A stretch of 64,000 nt of DNA from Nonomuraea sp. NBC_00507 (GTDB lineage Bacteria; Actinomycetota; Actinomycetes; Streptosporangiales; Streptosporangiaceae): NCBI RefSeq assembly GCF_036013525.1, contig NZ_CP107853.1, positions 6,696,001-6,760,000 of the forward strand, in the 5' to 3' direction. The notes under the pieces were generated by a model that saw only the letters and a program-made list of their open reading frames with translations, ran no database searches and was not told the origin of the DNA. Numbering within the stretch: the first letter of the stretch is position 1; the number at the start of each line of letters is the position of its first letter. Shown piece by piece: positions 26,089-34,220 of the stretch. Both the position numbers and the translations under genes were made by a program.

Positions 26089-27383
26089 GACTCCTGGGCT
26101 GCCGGCTCTTGCCTGCGGGCCTTTTCCGCCAGGGCGTGCTCGTCGGTCCTGGCGTCGTAGCGGCGGAACCTCGGCAAGGCCGTGGCCAGCGCCAGGACGG
26201 CTCCCACGCACAGCATGCCGCCCGCGGTCAGCGAGAAGCGGGTGCCGCCGAAGTTCGCCATCAGGCTGGCCCGGGCGTTGCCGAGCATGGGGCCGCTGGC
26301 GTACGACAGGAGCTCGATGCCCGCCAGGCGGCCGCGCAGCTCTCGTGGGATCGTCTGGTTCCACATGGTCATCCGGAAGATGCCGCTGACCATGTCGGCC
26401 GCGCCGGCCAGCGCGATGCAGACGAAGACCAGCCACACGTTGGGGGCGAGCCCCGTCAGGGCCACCGCCACGCCCCACAGCGTCGCGGCGACGATCACGC
26501 CCAGGCCCTGCCGCTGCACCCGGGCCGTCCAGCCGCCGGTGAGGGAGGCGATGAGCGCACCGACCGCGGCGGCCGAGTACAACAGCCCGAGCGCCTGTGG
26601 CGCACGAAGCTCGTCGGCCAGGAAGGGGAAGAGCGCCGTCGCCATGGCGAACACCATGGCCGCGATGTCGACCAGGTACGTCCCCATCAGGTCGCTACGC
26701 CCCACCGCGTACCGCACACCTTCGACCAGCGATTTCAGCGACGCGGGCGCCGCGTCCTCGGCGGGCGGCAGGGATCTGATCCGCCACAGCAGCGCCAGCG
26801 ACAGCAGGAACGTCACCGCGTCCACCCCGTACGCGGCCGCCGCGCCGGCCGACGTCACCAGGAGCCCGCCGAGGGCGGGGGCCACGATGGCGCCGAAGTT
26901 CCAGCGCAGGCTCGCCAGCACCGCCGCCGCGCCCTGGTGCTCGTGCTTGACGACCTGCTGAAGCACCGCCTCCAGGCTGGGCCGCTGCAGGCAGGCGATG
27001 CCGGTGGAGATCGCGCCCACCACGTACAGGACCCAGACCTGAGGGTTCGGCAACATCGCGTTGACCGTGAGAGCGGCCGAGGTGACCAGGAGGCCCAGCT
27101 CGCTCAGGACGATGATCTTGCGGCGGTCGAGGGCGTCGGCGAGGGCGCCGCCCCACAGGCCGCACACCACCATCGGCACGAACTCCGCCAGGCTCACCAG
27201 CCCGACCGCGAGGTAGGAGTCCGTCAGCTCCTTCATCTGGTACGGCACCGCCACCAGGGTGATGAACGTGCCGAACATCGTGATGACCCCGGCCCCGAAC
27301 AGCAGGCGATAGTCGCGGGAGTCGCGGAGCGGGCTCAGGTCGATGGAAAGGTGACGAAGAAGGCGTCTTACTCGATCGGGCAC
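26085..27383 (-). CDS. MFS transporter of the EntS/MFS_3 type
   Basis: 432 residues with 12 predicted membrane segments in two halves separated by a cytoplasmic loop near 200-220. GGALADALDRRKIIVLSE is the MFS motif A between helices 2 and 3 (DRR), repeated weakly later. The DYRLLFGAGVITMFGTFITLVAVPYQM start is typical of the enterobactin-exporter-like MFS_3 family. It probably exports a small molecule; the substrate is not evident. GTG start. It is followed on the opposite strand by a four-base overlap with the phosphoesterase gene. Confidence 0.85.
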   Translation of the reverse strand: MPDRVRRLLRHLSIDLSPLRDSRDYRLLFGAGVITMFGTFITLVAVPYQMKELTDSYLAVGLVSLAEFVPMVVCGLWGGALADALDRRKIIVLSELGLLVTSAALTVNAMLPNPQVWVLYVVGAISTGIACLQRPSLEAVLQQVVKHEHQGAAAVLASLRWNFGAIVAPALGGLLVTSAGAAAAYGVDAVTFLLSLALLWRIRSLPPAEDAAPASLKSLVEGVRYAVGRSDLMGTYLVDIAAMVFAMATALFPFLADELRAPQALGLLYSAAAVGALIASLTGGWTARVQRQGLGVIVAATLWGVAVALTGLAPNVWLVFVCIALAGAADMVSGIFRMTMWNQTIPRELRGRLAGIELLSYASGPMLGNARASLMANFGGTRFSLTAGGMLCVGAVLALATALPRFRRYDARTDEHALAEKARRQEPAAQES

Positions 27384-27448
27384 GAGGTCCGATTGTCCGG
27401 CGGAAGCTGCGGTCCCCGCAAATCGTTTTCCCGCACAACGGACATGCG

Positions 27449-27473
27449 AAGGCCCCGGGGTGACCGGGGCCTT
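27449..27473. terminator. Terminator between the SnoaL-like and MFS genes
   Basis: AAGGCCCCGG (27449-27458) pairs perfectly with CCGGGGCCTT (27464-27473) around a 5-base loop. It lies just after the stop of the SnoaL-like gene on the - strand and separates it from the MFS gene downstream. Confidence 0.7.
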
Positions 27474-27483
27474 GGTTTCGGGG

Positions 27484-27843
27484 TCAGGCGGTGGGGACCT
27501 TGTCGAGGAACCCGAGGACCTTGCGGATCCTGCCGTCCGCGGCCAGCTCCACGACGTCGAAGCCGACCGCGACCGGCTCCCCGCCCGCCGGTCCGAGGTG
27601 CCAGGTGAACCTGGCGATGTTGTGGTGGGCCTCGAAGACGTGTCCGGCGCTGAACACGAGGCCGGGGAACATGCCCTGGGCGCCCTCGATCACCGCGGCG
27701 ATCCCGGCGTGACCGGCCATGTCGGCCAGCGGGTCGGTGTACGTGGCGTCCTCGGTCCACAACTCGGCCACGGCCTTGGTGCGGGCGTCGGCGTCGGTCT
27801 CGTTCCAGGCGGCGATGTAGCGGTCGACAAGAGTGGTGTCCAT
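27484..27843 (-). CDS. SnoaL-like / NTF2-fold protein
   Basis: 119 residues of NTF2-like cone fold. DTTLVDRYIAAWNETDADARTKAVAELWTEDATYTDPLADMAGHAGI is the typical SnoaL-like start with the YTDP motif; the end reads GFDVVELAADGRIRKVLGFLD. Members act as small cyclases, isomerases or binding proteins, so no reaction is assigned. It follows a small membrane-protein gene on the same strand after 11 bases, suggesting one transcript. Confidence 0.85.
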   Translation of the reverse strand: MDTTLVDRYIAAWNETDADARTKAVAELWTEDATYTDPLADMAGHAGIAAVIEGAQGMFPGLVFSAGHVFEAHHNIARFTWHLGPAGGEPVAVGFDVVELAADGRIRKVLGFLDKVPTA

Positions 27844-27854
27844 GGTGATCTCCC

Positions 27855-28262
27855 TTACTGGTTGCGGGCCTTGCGCAGGCCCATGATCTGCAGCTCGGCG
27901 AACCCGGCCACGGCCAGCGCCTGGGCGATGGCCCAGATCGCGCCGATCGTGGTGAAGCCGACCGCCCCGCTGATGACGGCCGCGACGCTGCCCAGGGTCC
28001 AGATGATGTTCAGGGCGATCACGGCCCTGGTGGCGGCCGGGCTGATCGCGCGGCGGGTGGCCAGCAGGCCGACCGCGGCGCCGTACACGAACAGGAAGAC
28101 GCCGATCCCGCGCAGCAGGCCCGCCTCGGGGCCGAGCAGGGCGGCGACGGGGCCGGCGAAGGCCAGGTAGACCAGCCCGTTGCCGCCGGTGACGACGGCG
28201 TCGGCGGCCAGCGCCAGGCGCAGGAACTTCAGGCGGTCGGTCGTGACGCTCAGAGCGGTCAT
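27855..28262 (-). CDS. Small four-helix integral membrane protein
   Basis: 135 residues with four predicted membrane helices (about 11-30, 38-60, 72-92, 98-122). I do not recognise a precise family; it resembles small DoxX- or DUF-type membrane proteins. The chosen ATG (TALSVTTDRLKFL follows) has GGGAG seven bases upstream on the - strand; the longer frame adds 38 residues of no membrane or domain character. It is probably co-transcribed with the SnoaL-like gene. Confidence 0.7.
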   Translation of the reverse strand: MTALSVTTDRLKFLRLALAADAVVTGGNGLVYLAFAGPVAALLGPEAGLLRGIGVFLFVYGAAVGLLATRRAISPAATRAVIALNIIWTLGSVAAVISGAVGFTTIGAIWAIAQALAVAGFAELQIMGLRKARNQ

Positions 28263-28396
28263 ATCGGCTCCCTCGGTGGTTCGGTGCGACACCTGAAAGA
28301 TGTCAGCCACCGCATAGGGGCCGCGATTACGCCAGAGGTAAGCGCAGGTGGTGATTCGCTGCTTCACCTGCGGCAATGGTCATGGTGTGACGCTCG

Positions 28397-30067
28397 TCAC
28401 GGACCAGCGGTTCCGAGGATCTCCTGGCGCAGGCGGGTCTTGAGGATCTTGCCGCCGGGGTTGCGGGGCAGCTCGCCTTCGCGGAACCAGAAGTGGACCG
28501 GGATCTTGAACGTGGCGATCCGGCCGGCCAGGAACGCCTGCAGCTCCTCCGAGGTGACGGACTGCCCGGGGGCCAGGCGGATGACGGCGCCGACCTCTTC
28601 TCCCAGCTCTTCGTGCGGCACCCCGATCACGGCCGCGTCGTCGACCGCCGGGTGCTCGAACAACGCCGCCTCCACCTCGGCGCAGTAGACGTTCTCGCCG
28701 CCCCTGATCACCATGTCCTTGGCCCGGTCCACGATGTAGACGAAACCCTCTTCGTCGATCTTGGCCAGGTCGCCGGTGTGCACCCACCCGTCCACGAACG
28801 TCTGCGCCGTGGCCTCCGGCTTGTTCCAGTAGCCGAGGATCACGTTCGGGCCGCGCAGGCACAGCTCGCCCACCTCGCCGGGCGGCAGCTCGTTGTCCAT
28901 CGGGTCGACCACGCGCACGTCCACCACGGGCACCGGGCGGCCGATGCTGTCGGGCCTGGCCCGGTAGTCGGCGCCGCCGTTGCCGATGGCCAGCGCGGTC
29001 GTCTCGGTCATGCCGTAGCCGTTGGAGGGGGCGCGGTTGGGGAGGTTCTCGGTGATGCGCTCCAGCAGCTTGGGCGGGGCAGGGGCGCCGCCGTAGCCGA
29101 GGGTGGCCAGCGACGACAGGTCGTACTTGCCGAAGTCGGGGTGGGACATGAGCTGCCACGCGCTGGTGGGCACGCCGATCATGGCGCTGATCTTCTCCCG
29201 CTCGATCAGGCGCAGCGCCTGCTCGGGATCCCACTTGTACATGAGCACCAGTCCGCCGCCGCTGAACATCGTCGTCGTCATGGCCGAGAAGCAGCCCGTG
29301 ACGTGGAAGAGCGGCACGGTCAGCAGCGTCACGCGGCGCGTTCCCGCCGCCGCCGCGAGGTCCTTGCCGGCCAGCGCGAGCGCGTGCATGAGCCCGTAGG
29401 CCACGGTCATGGGCGACTGGCCCAGGTTGCGGTGGCTGCCCAGCGCGCCCTTGGGGCTGCCGGTCGTGCCGGAGGTATAGAAGATCGTGGCCGGGTCGTC
29501 CGCGGACAGCTCCACGCCGGGCAGCTTCACGTCGGCCGCGACCTCGCCCAGCACCTCGTCGAAAGCACGCGCTCCGGCCGGTGGCTCGCCCCTTGTGACG
29601 ATCAGCGGCACTCCCGTCGAGGCGAGCCGCGCCGCCCGCTCGCCGTCCGCGATCAGCACCTTCGCGCCCGAGTCACGCACGCCGTAGGCCAGCTCGGCCT
29701 CCGTCCACCAGGCGTTGAGCGGTACGGCCACGGCCCCGGTCGCCAGCACCGCCGAGAACGAGACCACCCATTCCGGATAGTTGCGCATCGCCACGGCCAC
29801 CCGGTCGCCCTTACGTACGCCGTAGTCGTCCACCAGCCGGTTGGCCAGTGTGGCGGCGCGGCGGAAGTGGTCCTCGAAGGTGATCTGCTCGTCCTCGTAG
29901 ACGAGGAAGACCTTCTCGCCGTGGAACCTGCTCATCTCCAGCAGGGCGCGGAAGTGGGCGGGTGCGTGTTTCCACGTGCGTACCCCGGTGTCGCCGATCT
30001 CCTCTATCTCGAAGAGCTGGCCGGGGCCGGTGAGCTGCTCCTGGACCTGGGCGTGCGTGAGGGACAT
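28397..30067 (-). CDS. Long-chain acyl-CoA synthetase-type AMP-forming ligase (FadD-like)
   Basis: 556 residues of the adenylate-forming superfamily. The P-loop-like motif is IFYTSGTTGSPKGA near 192-205, the adenine motif is NGYGMTET near 340, the YRARP/TGD core includes VHTGDLAKIDEEGFVYIVDRAKDMVIRGGENV, and the catalytic Lys is in PRNPGGKILK close to the C-terminus. It activates an acid to its CoA thioester through an acyl-adenylate. A near-perfect palindrome at 30114-30131 upstream suggests repression by a TetR-family regulator, as in many actinobacterial lipid genes. Confidence 0.92.
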   Translation of the reverse strand: MSLTHAQVQEQLTGPGQLFEIEEIGDTGVRTWKHAPAHFRALLEMSRFHGEKVFLVYEDEQITFEDHFRRAATLANRLVDDYGVRKGDRVAVAMRNYPEWVVSFSAVLATGAVAVPLNAWWTEAELAYGVRDSGAKVLIADGERAARLASTGVPLIVTRGEPPAGARAFDEVLGEVAADVKLPGVELSADDPATIFYTSGTTGSPKGALGSHRNLGQSPMTVAYGLMHALALAGKDLAAAAGTRRVTLLTVPLFHVTGCFSAMTTTMFSGGGLVLMYKWDPEQALRLIEREKISAMIGVPTSAWQLMSHPDFGKYDLSSLATLGYGGAPAPPKLLERITENLPNRAPSNGYGMTETTALAIGNGGADYRARPDSIGRPVPVVDVRVVDPMDNELPPGEVGELCLRGPNVILGYWNKPEATAQTFVDGWVHTGDLAKIDEEGFVYIVDRAKDMVIRGGENVYCAEVEAALFEHPAVDDAAVIGVPHEELGEEVGAVIRLAPGQSVTSEELQAFLAGRIATFKIPVHFWFREGELPRNPGGKILKTRLRQEILGTAGP

Positions 30068-30113
30068 CTGCAGAACGCTCCCCGCGGTGGACGATTATTC
30101 TGGGTAAATCACT

Positions 30114-30131
30114 GTACCGACCGGTAGGTAC
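30114..30131 (-). promoter_or_regulatory. TetR-like operator upstream of the acyl-CoA synthetase gene
   Basis: GTACCGACCGGTAGGTAC is a palindrome over 18 bases except for one pair, about 47 bases before the acyl-CoA synthetase start. The ACCGACCGGT-type core is common for TetR regulators of lipid degradation. No TetR gene is in the window, so the regulator acts from elsewhere. Confidence 0.6.
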
Positions 30132-30154
30132 GTCGCGCTAGAACCCCGCGGCCG

Positions 30155-30165
30155 TGAAAGTTTCA
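30155..30165 (+). promoter_or_regulatory. Palindrome 1 upstream of the xylanase gene
   Basis: TGAAAGTTTCA is a perfect 11-base palindrome (5+1+5) about 150 bases before the xylanase start. It shares the GAAA-N-TTTC core with the second site at 30278-30288. Confidence 0.45.
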
Positions 30166-30277
30166 TCGTTGTGCCGATAGTTTCTGCTGCCCAACTGCTG
30201 CTTTGGTGGCTGCCCGCGACTGGCATTGACCGCTGACTTGCATGTCAATACCGTCTGCGGTGCGATCCAAGCGGGAT

Positions 30278-30288
30278 CGAAACTTTCG
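30278..30288 (+). promoter_or_regulatory. Palindrome 2 upstream of the xylanase gene
   Basis: CGAAACTTTCG is a perfect 11-base palindrome 27 bases before the xylanase ATG. GAAA-N-TTTC palindromes are associated with xylanase genes in streptomycetes. With the site at 30155-30165 it suggests a cooperative repressor. Confidence 0.55.
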
Positions 30289-30314
30289 GGTCGAGTGCCT
30301 GCCTCCGGAGGTAG

Positions 30315-31979
30315 ATGTTCGTGCTGTCGTCCTCGTTCGCCAGAGTCCTCGCCTTGGCGGGGATGTCTTTAGCCTTCCTCCTGCCCGCCAGTTCGGCCGA
30401 CGCGTCGGCGTCCCTGCGCACGCACGCCTCCGCCAAGGGCAAGTTCATCGGGGCGGCGCTCGCCACCAGCCCGCTGTCCAATGAGACCTCCTACCGCAAT
30501 ATCGCGGCCACCGAGTTCAGTCAGGTCACTGCCGAGAACGCGATGAAGTGGGACGCCACCGAGCCCAGTCAGGGCCAGTTCAACTTCTCCGGCGCCGACG
30601 CCATCGTCAACTTCGCCACCCAGAACAACCAGCAGGTCCACGGCCACACCCTGGTGTGGCACAGCCAGACCCCGAGCTGGGTGCAGAACCTCGGCGCCAG
30701 TGCCATGCGCACCGCCATGCAGAACCACATCAGCCAGGTCGTCGGCCGCTACGCCGACAACGCGACCGTGGTCTCGTGGGACGTGGTGAACGAGATCTTC
30801 GACGACAACGGCGGCTGGCGCAGGTCGTTCTGGTACAACACGCTCGGCCAGAGCTTCGTCGCCGACGCCTTCCGCGCCGCTCGCGCCGCCGACCCCAACG
30901 CCCGGCTGTGCATCAACGACTACAACGTCGAGGGCATCAACGCCAAGAGCACCGCGATGTACAACCTGGTCTCGTCGCTGCGCCAGCAGGGCGTGCCCGT
31001 CGACTGCGTGGGCTTCCAGGGGCACCTCGCGATCCAGTACGGCTTCCCGAACGACCTGCAGCAGAACCTGCAGCGCTTCGCCGACCTCGGCGTCCAGGTC
31101 CGCATCACCGAGCTGGACATCCGCATGCAGACGCCCAGGAACGCCACCAAGGACGCGACCCAGGCCACCTACTACCGCAACGTCGTCAACGCCTGCCTGG
31201 CCGTGACCGCCTGCGCAGGGGTGACCATCTGGGGCTTCACCGACAAGCACTCGTGGGTGCCGGGCACCTTCCCAGGCGAGGGCGCCGCGCTGATCTACGA
31301 TGAGAACTACCAGCCGAAGCCGTCGTACAACGCCGTGCACGACGCGCTGGCCGGCGGCACCACCACCGACACCACGCCGCCGACCACGCCGGGCACGCCC
31401 ACGTCGAGCAACGTGACGTCCAACTCGGCCGCCCTGACCTGGGCCGCCTCCACCGACAGCGGCGGCAGCGGGCTGGCCGGCTACAACATCTACCGCGAGC
31501 AGGGGGCCACCGACACGCTGCTCGGCCAGAGCTCCACGAACTCGACCACGCTGACCGGGCTGAGCTCCGAGACCCAGTACCAGGTCTACGTGCGGGCCCG
31601 TGACGGCGCCGGCAACCTGTCGGGGAACTCGCCGCTGGCCACGTTCACGACGCTGTCGGGACCGGGTGGCGGGGGCCCCTGCACCGCGGCCGGCACCGTG
31701 CAAACCCAGTGGAGCACCGGGTACGTGGTGCAGCCGGTGACCGTCACCAACACCGGCACGTCCGCCATCACCGGCTGGACCGTCACCTTCACCCTGCCCG
31801 CCGGCCACACGCTCACCGGCTCGTGGAACGCCGACGTGACGGTGAGCGGGCAGACCGTCACCGCGAAGAACGCGGGTTACAACGGCAACCTGGCCCCGAA
31901 CGCGAGCACCAGCTTCGGGTTCCAGGTCAGCCGGCCGAACGGGAACACTCAGACGCCCTCCGGATACACCTGCGCCTGA
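30315..31979 (+). CDS. Secreted GH10 endo-1,4-beta-xylanase with FnIII and CBM2
   Basis: 554 residues. A signal peptide (about 1-32) ends near ADASA. The GH10 barrel (about 40-345) contains ENAMKWDATEP, HGHTLVWHSQTP, DVVNEIFDD (acid/base Glu160) and ITELDIRM (nucleophile Glu266). A Thr/Pro linker leads to a fibronectin type III domain (about 360-445), a short Gly linker and a C-terminal CBM2 cellulose-binding module (about 455-554) with paired cysteines at its ends. It cuts xylan outside the cell while held on plant fibre. Two GAAA-N-TTTC palindromes lie upstream and a strong terminator follows. Confidence 0.96.
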   Translation: MFVLSSSFARVLALAGMSLAFLLPASSADASASLRTHASAKGKFIGAALATSPLSNETSYRNIAATEFSQVTAENAMKWDATEPSQGQFNFSGADAIVNFATQNNQQVHGHTLVWHSQTPSWVQNLGASAMRTAMQNHISQVVGRYADNATVVSWDVVNEIFDDNGGWRRSFWYNTLGQSFVADAFRAARAADPNARLCINDYNVEGINAKSTAMYNLVSSLRQQGVPVDCVGFQGHLAIQYGFPNDLQQNLQRFADLGVQVRITELDIRMQTPRNATKDATQATYYRNVVNACLAVTACAGVTIWGFTDKHSWVPGTFPGEGAALIYDENYQPKPSYNAVHDALAGGTTTDTTPPTTPGTPTSSNVTSNSAALTWAASTDSGGSGLAGYNIYREQGATDTLLGQSSTNSTTLTGLSSETQYQVYVRARDGAGNLSGNSPLATFTTLSGPGGGGPCTAAGTVQTQWSTGYVVQPVTVTNTGTSAITGWTVTFTLPAGHTLTGSWNADVTVSGQTVTAKNAGYNGNLAPNASTSFGFQVSRPNGNTQTPSGYTCA

Positions 31980-31987
31980 TGTTCCGC

Positions 31988-32025
31988 GAATCCCCTGGGC
32001 GCTTCTCCTGCCGCCCAGGGGATTC
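31988..32025 (+). terminator. Terminator after the xylanase gene
   Basis: GAATCCCCTGGGCG (31988-32001) pairs perfectly over 14 bp with CGCCCAGGGGATTC (32012-32025) around a 10-base loop, nine bases after the stop codon. Confidence 0.85.
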
Positions 32026-32090
32026 TCTCTGCCGAAGATATTGACAATTAAACCGTCGAGGTCTGTCGTTCGCCATAGGAGGTGAACGGC

Positions 32091-32909
32091 ATGAACGAAT
32101 GGGATGCCACCTCGTACGCGGGCAAGGACACCATCCTGCGGGTCGTCAGGGACGAGGCCGATCGGCTGTTCGCGCTGGCCGAACCGGAGGAGGCATGGGA
32201 GGCGCCGACCGCCTGCCCAGGCTGGACGACGCGGGACGTGGTCGCGCACATCGTCGACACGACCGAGGGATACTTCGCCGCGTTCGACGCGGCCCGCCGT
32301 GGCCAGGACTTCGGCACGGCGTACGGGCTGCCCGGCATGGGCGATCGGGTCAACGAGCAGGCCGTGGCGCTGCGCGGGATCCCGCAGAAGGAGCTGCTCG
32401 ACCGGCTCAAGACGGACTTCGAGCACATGCAGGCGATCCTGCGCGAGCTCGGCGAGGACGAATGGGCCGGGCTCACCGTCCCGCACTTCTACATGGGGCC
32501 GCTGCCCGCGTACTTCTACGCGGCAGGCCAGCTCATGGACTACGCCGTGCACTCCTGGGACATCCGGCAGGGGACCGGACGGGCGCACGGGCTGTCGGGG
32601 GAGGCGGCCGATCTGCTGGTGCCGTTCATGTTCGTGCTCTGGCAGTCCACGATCAGGAAGGAGGCGGACCTGACGACGCCGTTCGAGCTCGGCATCCGGG
32701 TGGGCGGGGTCAACGGCGGGGACTTCCGCGTGTCGGTGGGGACGGGCGGGATGACGTACGAGCAGGGTGACCTGGGCGGGTTGCCGACCGTCCTCGAGTT
32801 CGACGCGGGGAGCATGGTGCTCACGACGTTCGGGCGCAGCAACGCCGGCACCGTCAGGGGCGACCTGGCGATCGCCGACCGTTACCTGAACCTGTTCTTC
32901 CGCATCTAG
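32091..32909 (+). CDS. Maleylpyruvate isomerase/mycothiol-dependent family protein (DinB-like)
   Basis: 272 residues. The N-terminal DinB-like four-helix domain contains CPGWTTRDVVAHIVDTTEGYF, typical of the mycothiol-dependent maleylpyruvate isomerase family; histidine His61 of AHIV and those in the HSWDIR stretch are metal-ligand candidates. A C-terminal domain follows. The substrate is unknown. ATG 32091 is preferred: AGGAGG (32077-32082) is 8 bases upstream, whereas the in-frame GTG at 32082 lies inside it. TTGACA at 32041-32046 may be the -35 box, though no matching -10 is clear. Confidence 0.85.
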   Translation: MNEWDATSYAGKDTILRVVRDEADRLFALAEPEEAWEAPTACPGWTTRDVVAHIVDTTEGYFAAFDAARRGQDFGTAYGLPGMGDRVNEQAVALRGIPQKELLDRLKTDFEHMQAILRELGEDEWAGLTVPHFYMGPLPAYFYAAGQLMDYAVHSWDIRQGTGRAHGLSGEAADLLVPFMFVLWQSTIRKEADLTTPFELGIRVGGVNGGDFRVSVGTGGMTYEQGDLGGLPTVLEFDAGSMVLTTFGRSNAGTVRGDLAIADRYLNLFFRI

Positions 32910-32916
32910 AGCCGCG

Positions 32917-32942
32917 GGCCGCCGGTACGTATGCCGGCGGCC
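32917..32942 (+). terminator. Terminator after the mycothiol-dependent enzyme gene
   Basis: GGCCGCCGG (32917-32925) pairs with CCGGCGGCC (32934-32942) around an 8-base loop and can extend past a one-base bulge. It separates this gene from the kinase-Thg1 cassette that begins 34 bases later. Confidence 0.6.
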
Positions 32943-32950
32943 GCGTGCCG

Positions 32951-32970
32951 TTACGGTTGGCCCGTAATGT
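32951..32970 (+). promoter_or_regulatory. Inverted repeat and -10 box of the kinase-Thg1 cassette
   Basis: TTACGG (32951-32956) and CCGTAA (32962-32967) form a perfect 6-bp inverted repeat with a 5-base spacer. TAATGT (32965-32970) overlaps the right arm and lies six bases before the ATG, the spacing of a leaderless promoter. The repeat could be an operator that blocks this promoter. Confidence 0.4.
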
Positions 32971-32976
32971 GGGGTG

Positions 32977-33441
32977 ATGACAGATCGGGAAGTGGCCGTT
33001 CTCATCGGCCTGCAGGCTTCCGGTAAATCCGCCTTCTACCGGCGATGCCTGGCCTCCACTCATGCCCATGTGACCAAGGACGATTTCCCCAACGCGCGGC
33101 ACCGGCAGCGCCGCCAGCTCCGTCTGATCCGTGAGGCGCTGGAGGAGGATCGGAAGGTGGCGGTCGACAACACCAATCCTTCGCCCGAGGAGTGGCGGCC
33201 GTTGATCGTGGCCGGGCGGGAGCACGGGGCGCGGGTGGTGGCCTATTGGTTCCCGCCGAACCTGAAGGGATCCCTCCAGCGCAACGCGGAACGGCTCGGC
33301 CGGGCGCGTGTGCCGGAGGTGGGCGTCTTCTCGACGTTCAGGCGGCTGCGGCGCCCCCGGGTGGCCGACGGGTTTGACGAGGTGTCCGTGGTGGAGTTCG
33401 ACGGGCGCGGCGGCTTTCTCGTGCGGAGGGAGGAGGGATGA
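32977..33441 (+). CDS. PNKP-like polynucleotide 5'-kinase (AAA_33 P-loop kinase)
   Basis: 154 residues of P-loop kinase fold. Walker A is GLQASGKS (11-18). TKDDF (33-37) matches the acidic pair that activates the 5'-OH in T4 and human polynucleotide kinases. VDNTNP (63-68) and the end pattern RVPEVGVFSTFRRLRRPRVA followed by DGFDEV resemble the kinase domain of human PNKP. It would phosphorylate a nucleic acid 5'-OH using ATP. The phosphatase domain of PNKP is absent. ATG 32977 is chosen over GTG 32974. The stop overlaps the Thg1 ATG (ATGA), so both are made together. A small-molecule kinase of the same fold cannot be excluded. Confidence 0.75.
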   Translation: MTDREVAVLIGLQASGKSAFYRRCLASTHAHVTKDDFPNARHRQRRQLRLIREALEEDRKVAVDNTNPSPEEWRPLIVAGREHGARVVAYWFPPNLKGSLQRNAERLGRARVPEVGVFSTFRRLRRPRVADGFDEVSVVEFDGRGGFLVRREEG

Positions 33442-34187
33442 GGGTCGACCGGTTGGAGGCGGGGATGCGGGCGCGGGAGTGGTTTCACTCGCTGACGCTG
33501 CTGCCCGGTGCGTGGGCGATCGTGCGGGTGGATGGGCGCGCATTCTCCCGCTACACGGAAGGCCGCTTCGACAAGCCTTTCGACGTGCGCTTCCGCGAGT
33601 TGATGGCAGTCGCGGCGCGGAGCCTGCTGGAGGAGTTCCAGGGGTGTTACGCCTATGCGCAGAGCGATGAGATCTCCCTCGTGCTGCCTCCCTCCTTTGA
33701 CCTGTTCGGGCGGGAGGCGGAAAAGCTGGTGTCGATCTCGGCAGGCGTGGCGTCGGCGGCCTTCACGCACGCGGCGGGCGAGCCGGTGCATTTCGACAGC
33801 AGGGTCTGGCTGGGCAGCTCGGTGGAGGACGTCGTCGATTACATGTCGTGGCGGCAGGCCGACGCCGCCAGATGCGCACTGAACGGCTGGTGCTACTGGA
33901 CCTTGCGCAGGGACGGCAGGACGGCGCGGCAGGCCGGCAAGCTGCTCGAACACACCACGGTCGCCGACAAGAACGAGCTGCTGTTCCAGCACGGCGTGAA
34001 CTTCAACGAGCTGCCTGCCTGGCAGCGCCGCGGCATCGCCTTGTGGTGGGAGACGCACGACCATCAGGGGCACGACCCCATCCGCGGCGTGGACGTGGTC
34101 ACCCAGCGGCGGCGGGTGCACGTGGAGTGGGATCTGCCCATGAAGGACGACTACCGGCGGCTCGTGGAGCGGCTGGTCACCGGCTGA
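33438..34187 (+). CDS. Thg1-like 3'-5' RNA nucleotidyltransferase
   Basis: 249 residues. VRVDGRAFSRYTEGRFDKPFD (starting near 30, Asp32) and YAQSDEISLVL (Asp77, Glu78) give the three metal-binding acids of Thg1/Thg1-like proteins; the N-terminus DRLEAGMRAREWF matches the family's DLGDRMKxYE start. These enzymes adenylylate an RNA 5'-monophosphate and then add nucleotides in the 3'-5' direction; bacterial Thg1-like members repair tRNA 5' ends rather than only adding G-1. The length is normal. The start is in the ATGA overlap with a GGAGGG site unusually close. Coupling to a 5'-kinase suggests RNA end repair. Confidence 0.9.
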   Translation: MRVDRLEAGMRAREWFHSLTLLPGAWAIVRVDGRAFSRYTEGRFDKPFDVRFRELMAVAARSLLEEFQGCYAYAQSDEISLVLPPSFDLFGREAEKLVSISAGVASAAFTHAAGEPVHFDSRVWLGSSVEDVVDYMSWRQADAARCALNGWCYWTLRRDGRTARQAGKLLEHTTVADKNELLFQHGVNFNELPAWQRRGIALWWETHDHQGHDPIRGVDVVTQRRRVHVEWDLPMKDDYRRLVERLVTG

Positions 34188-34220
34188 CCGCCGGCAGCGG
34201 TCGCGGAGCTCGCTCAGCGC

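Noticed and set aside
28493..30127. 544-codon open frame on the + strand over the acyl-CoA synthetase gene
   Set aside because: Antisense shadow of a complete AMP-forming ligase.
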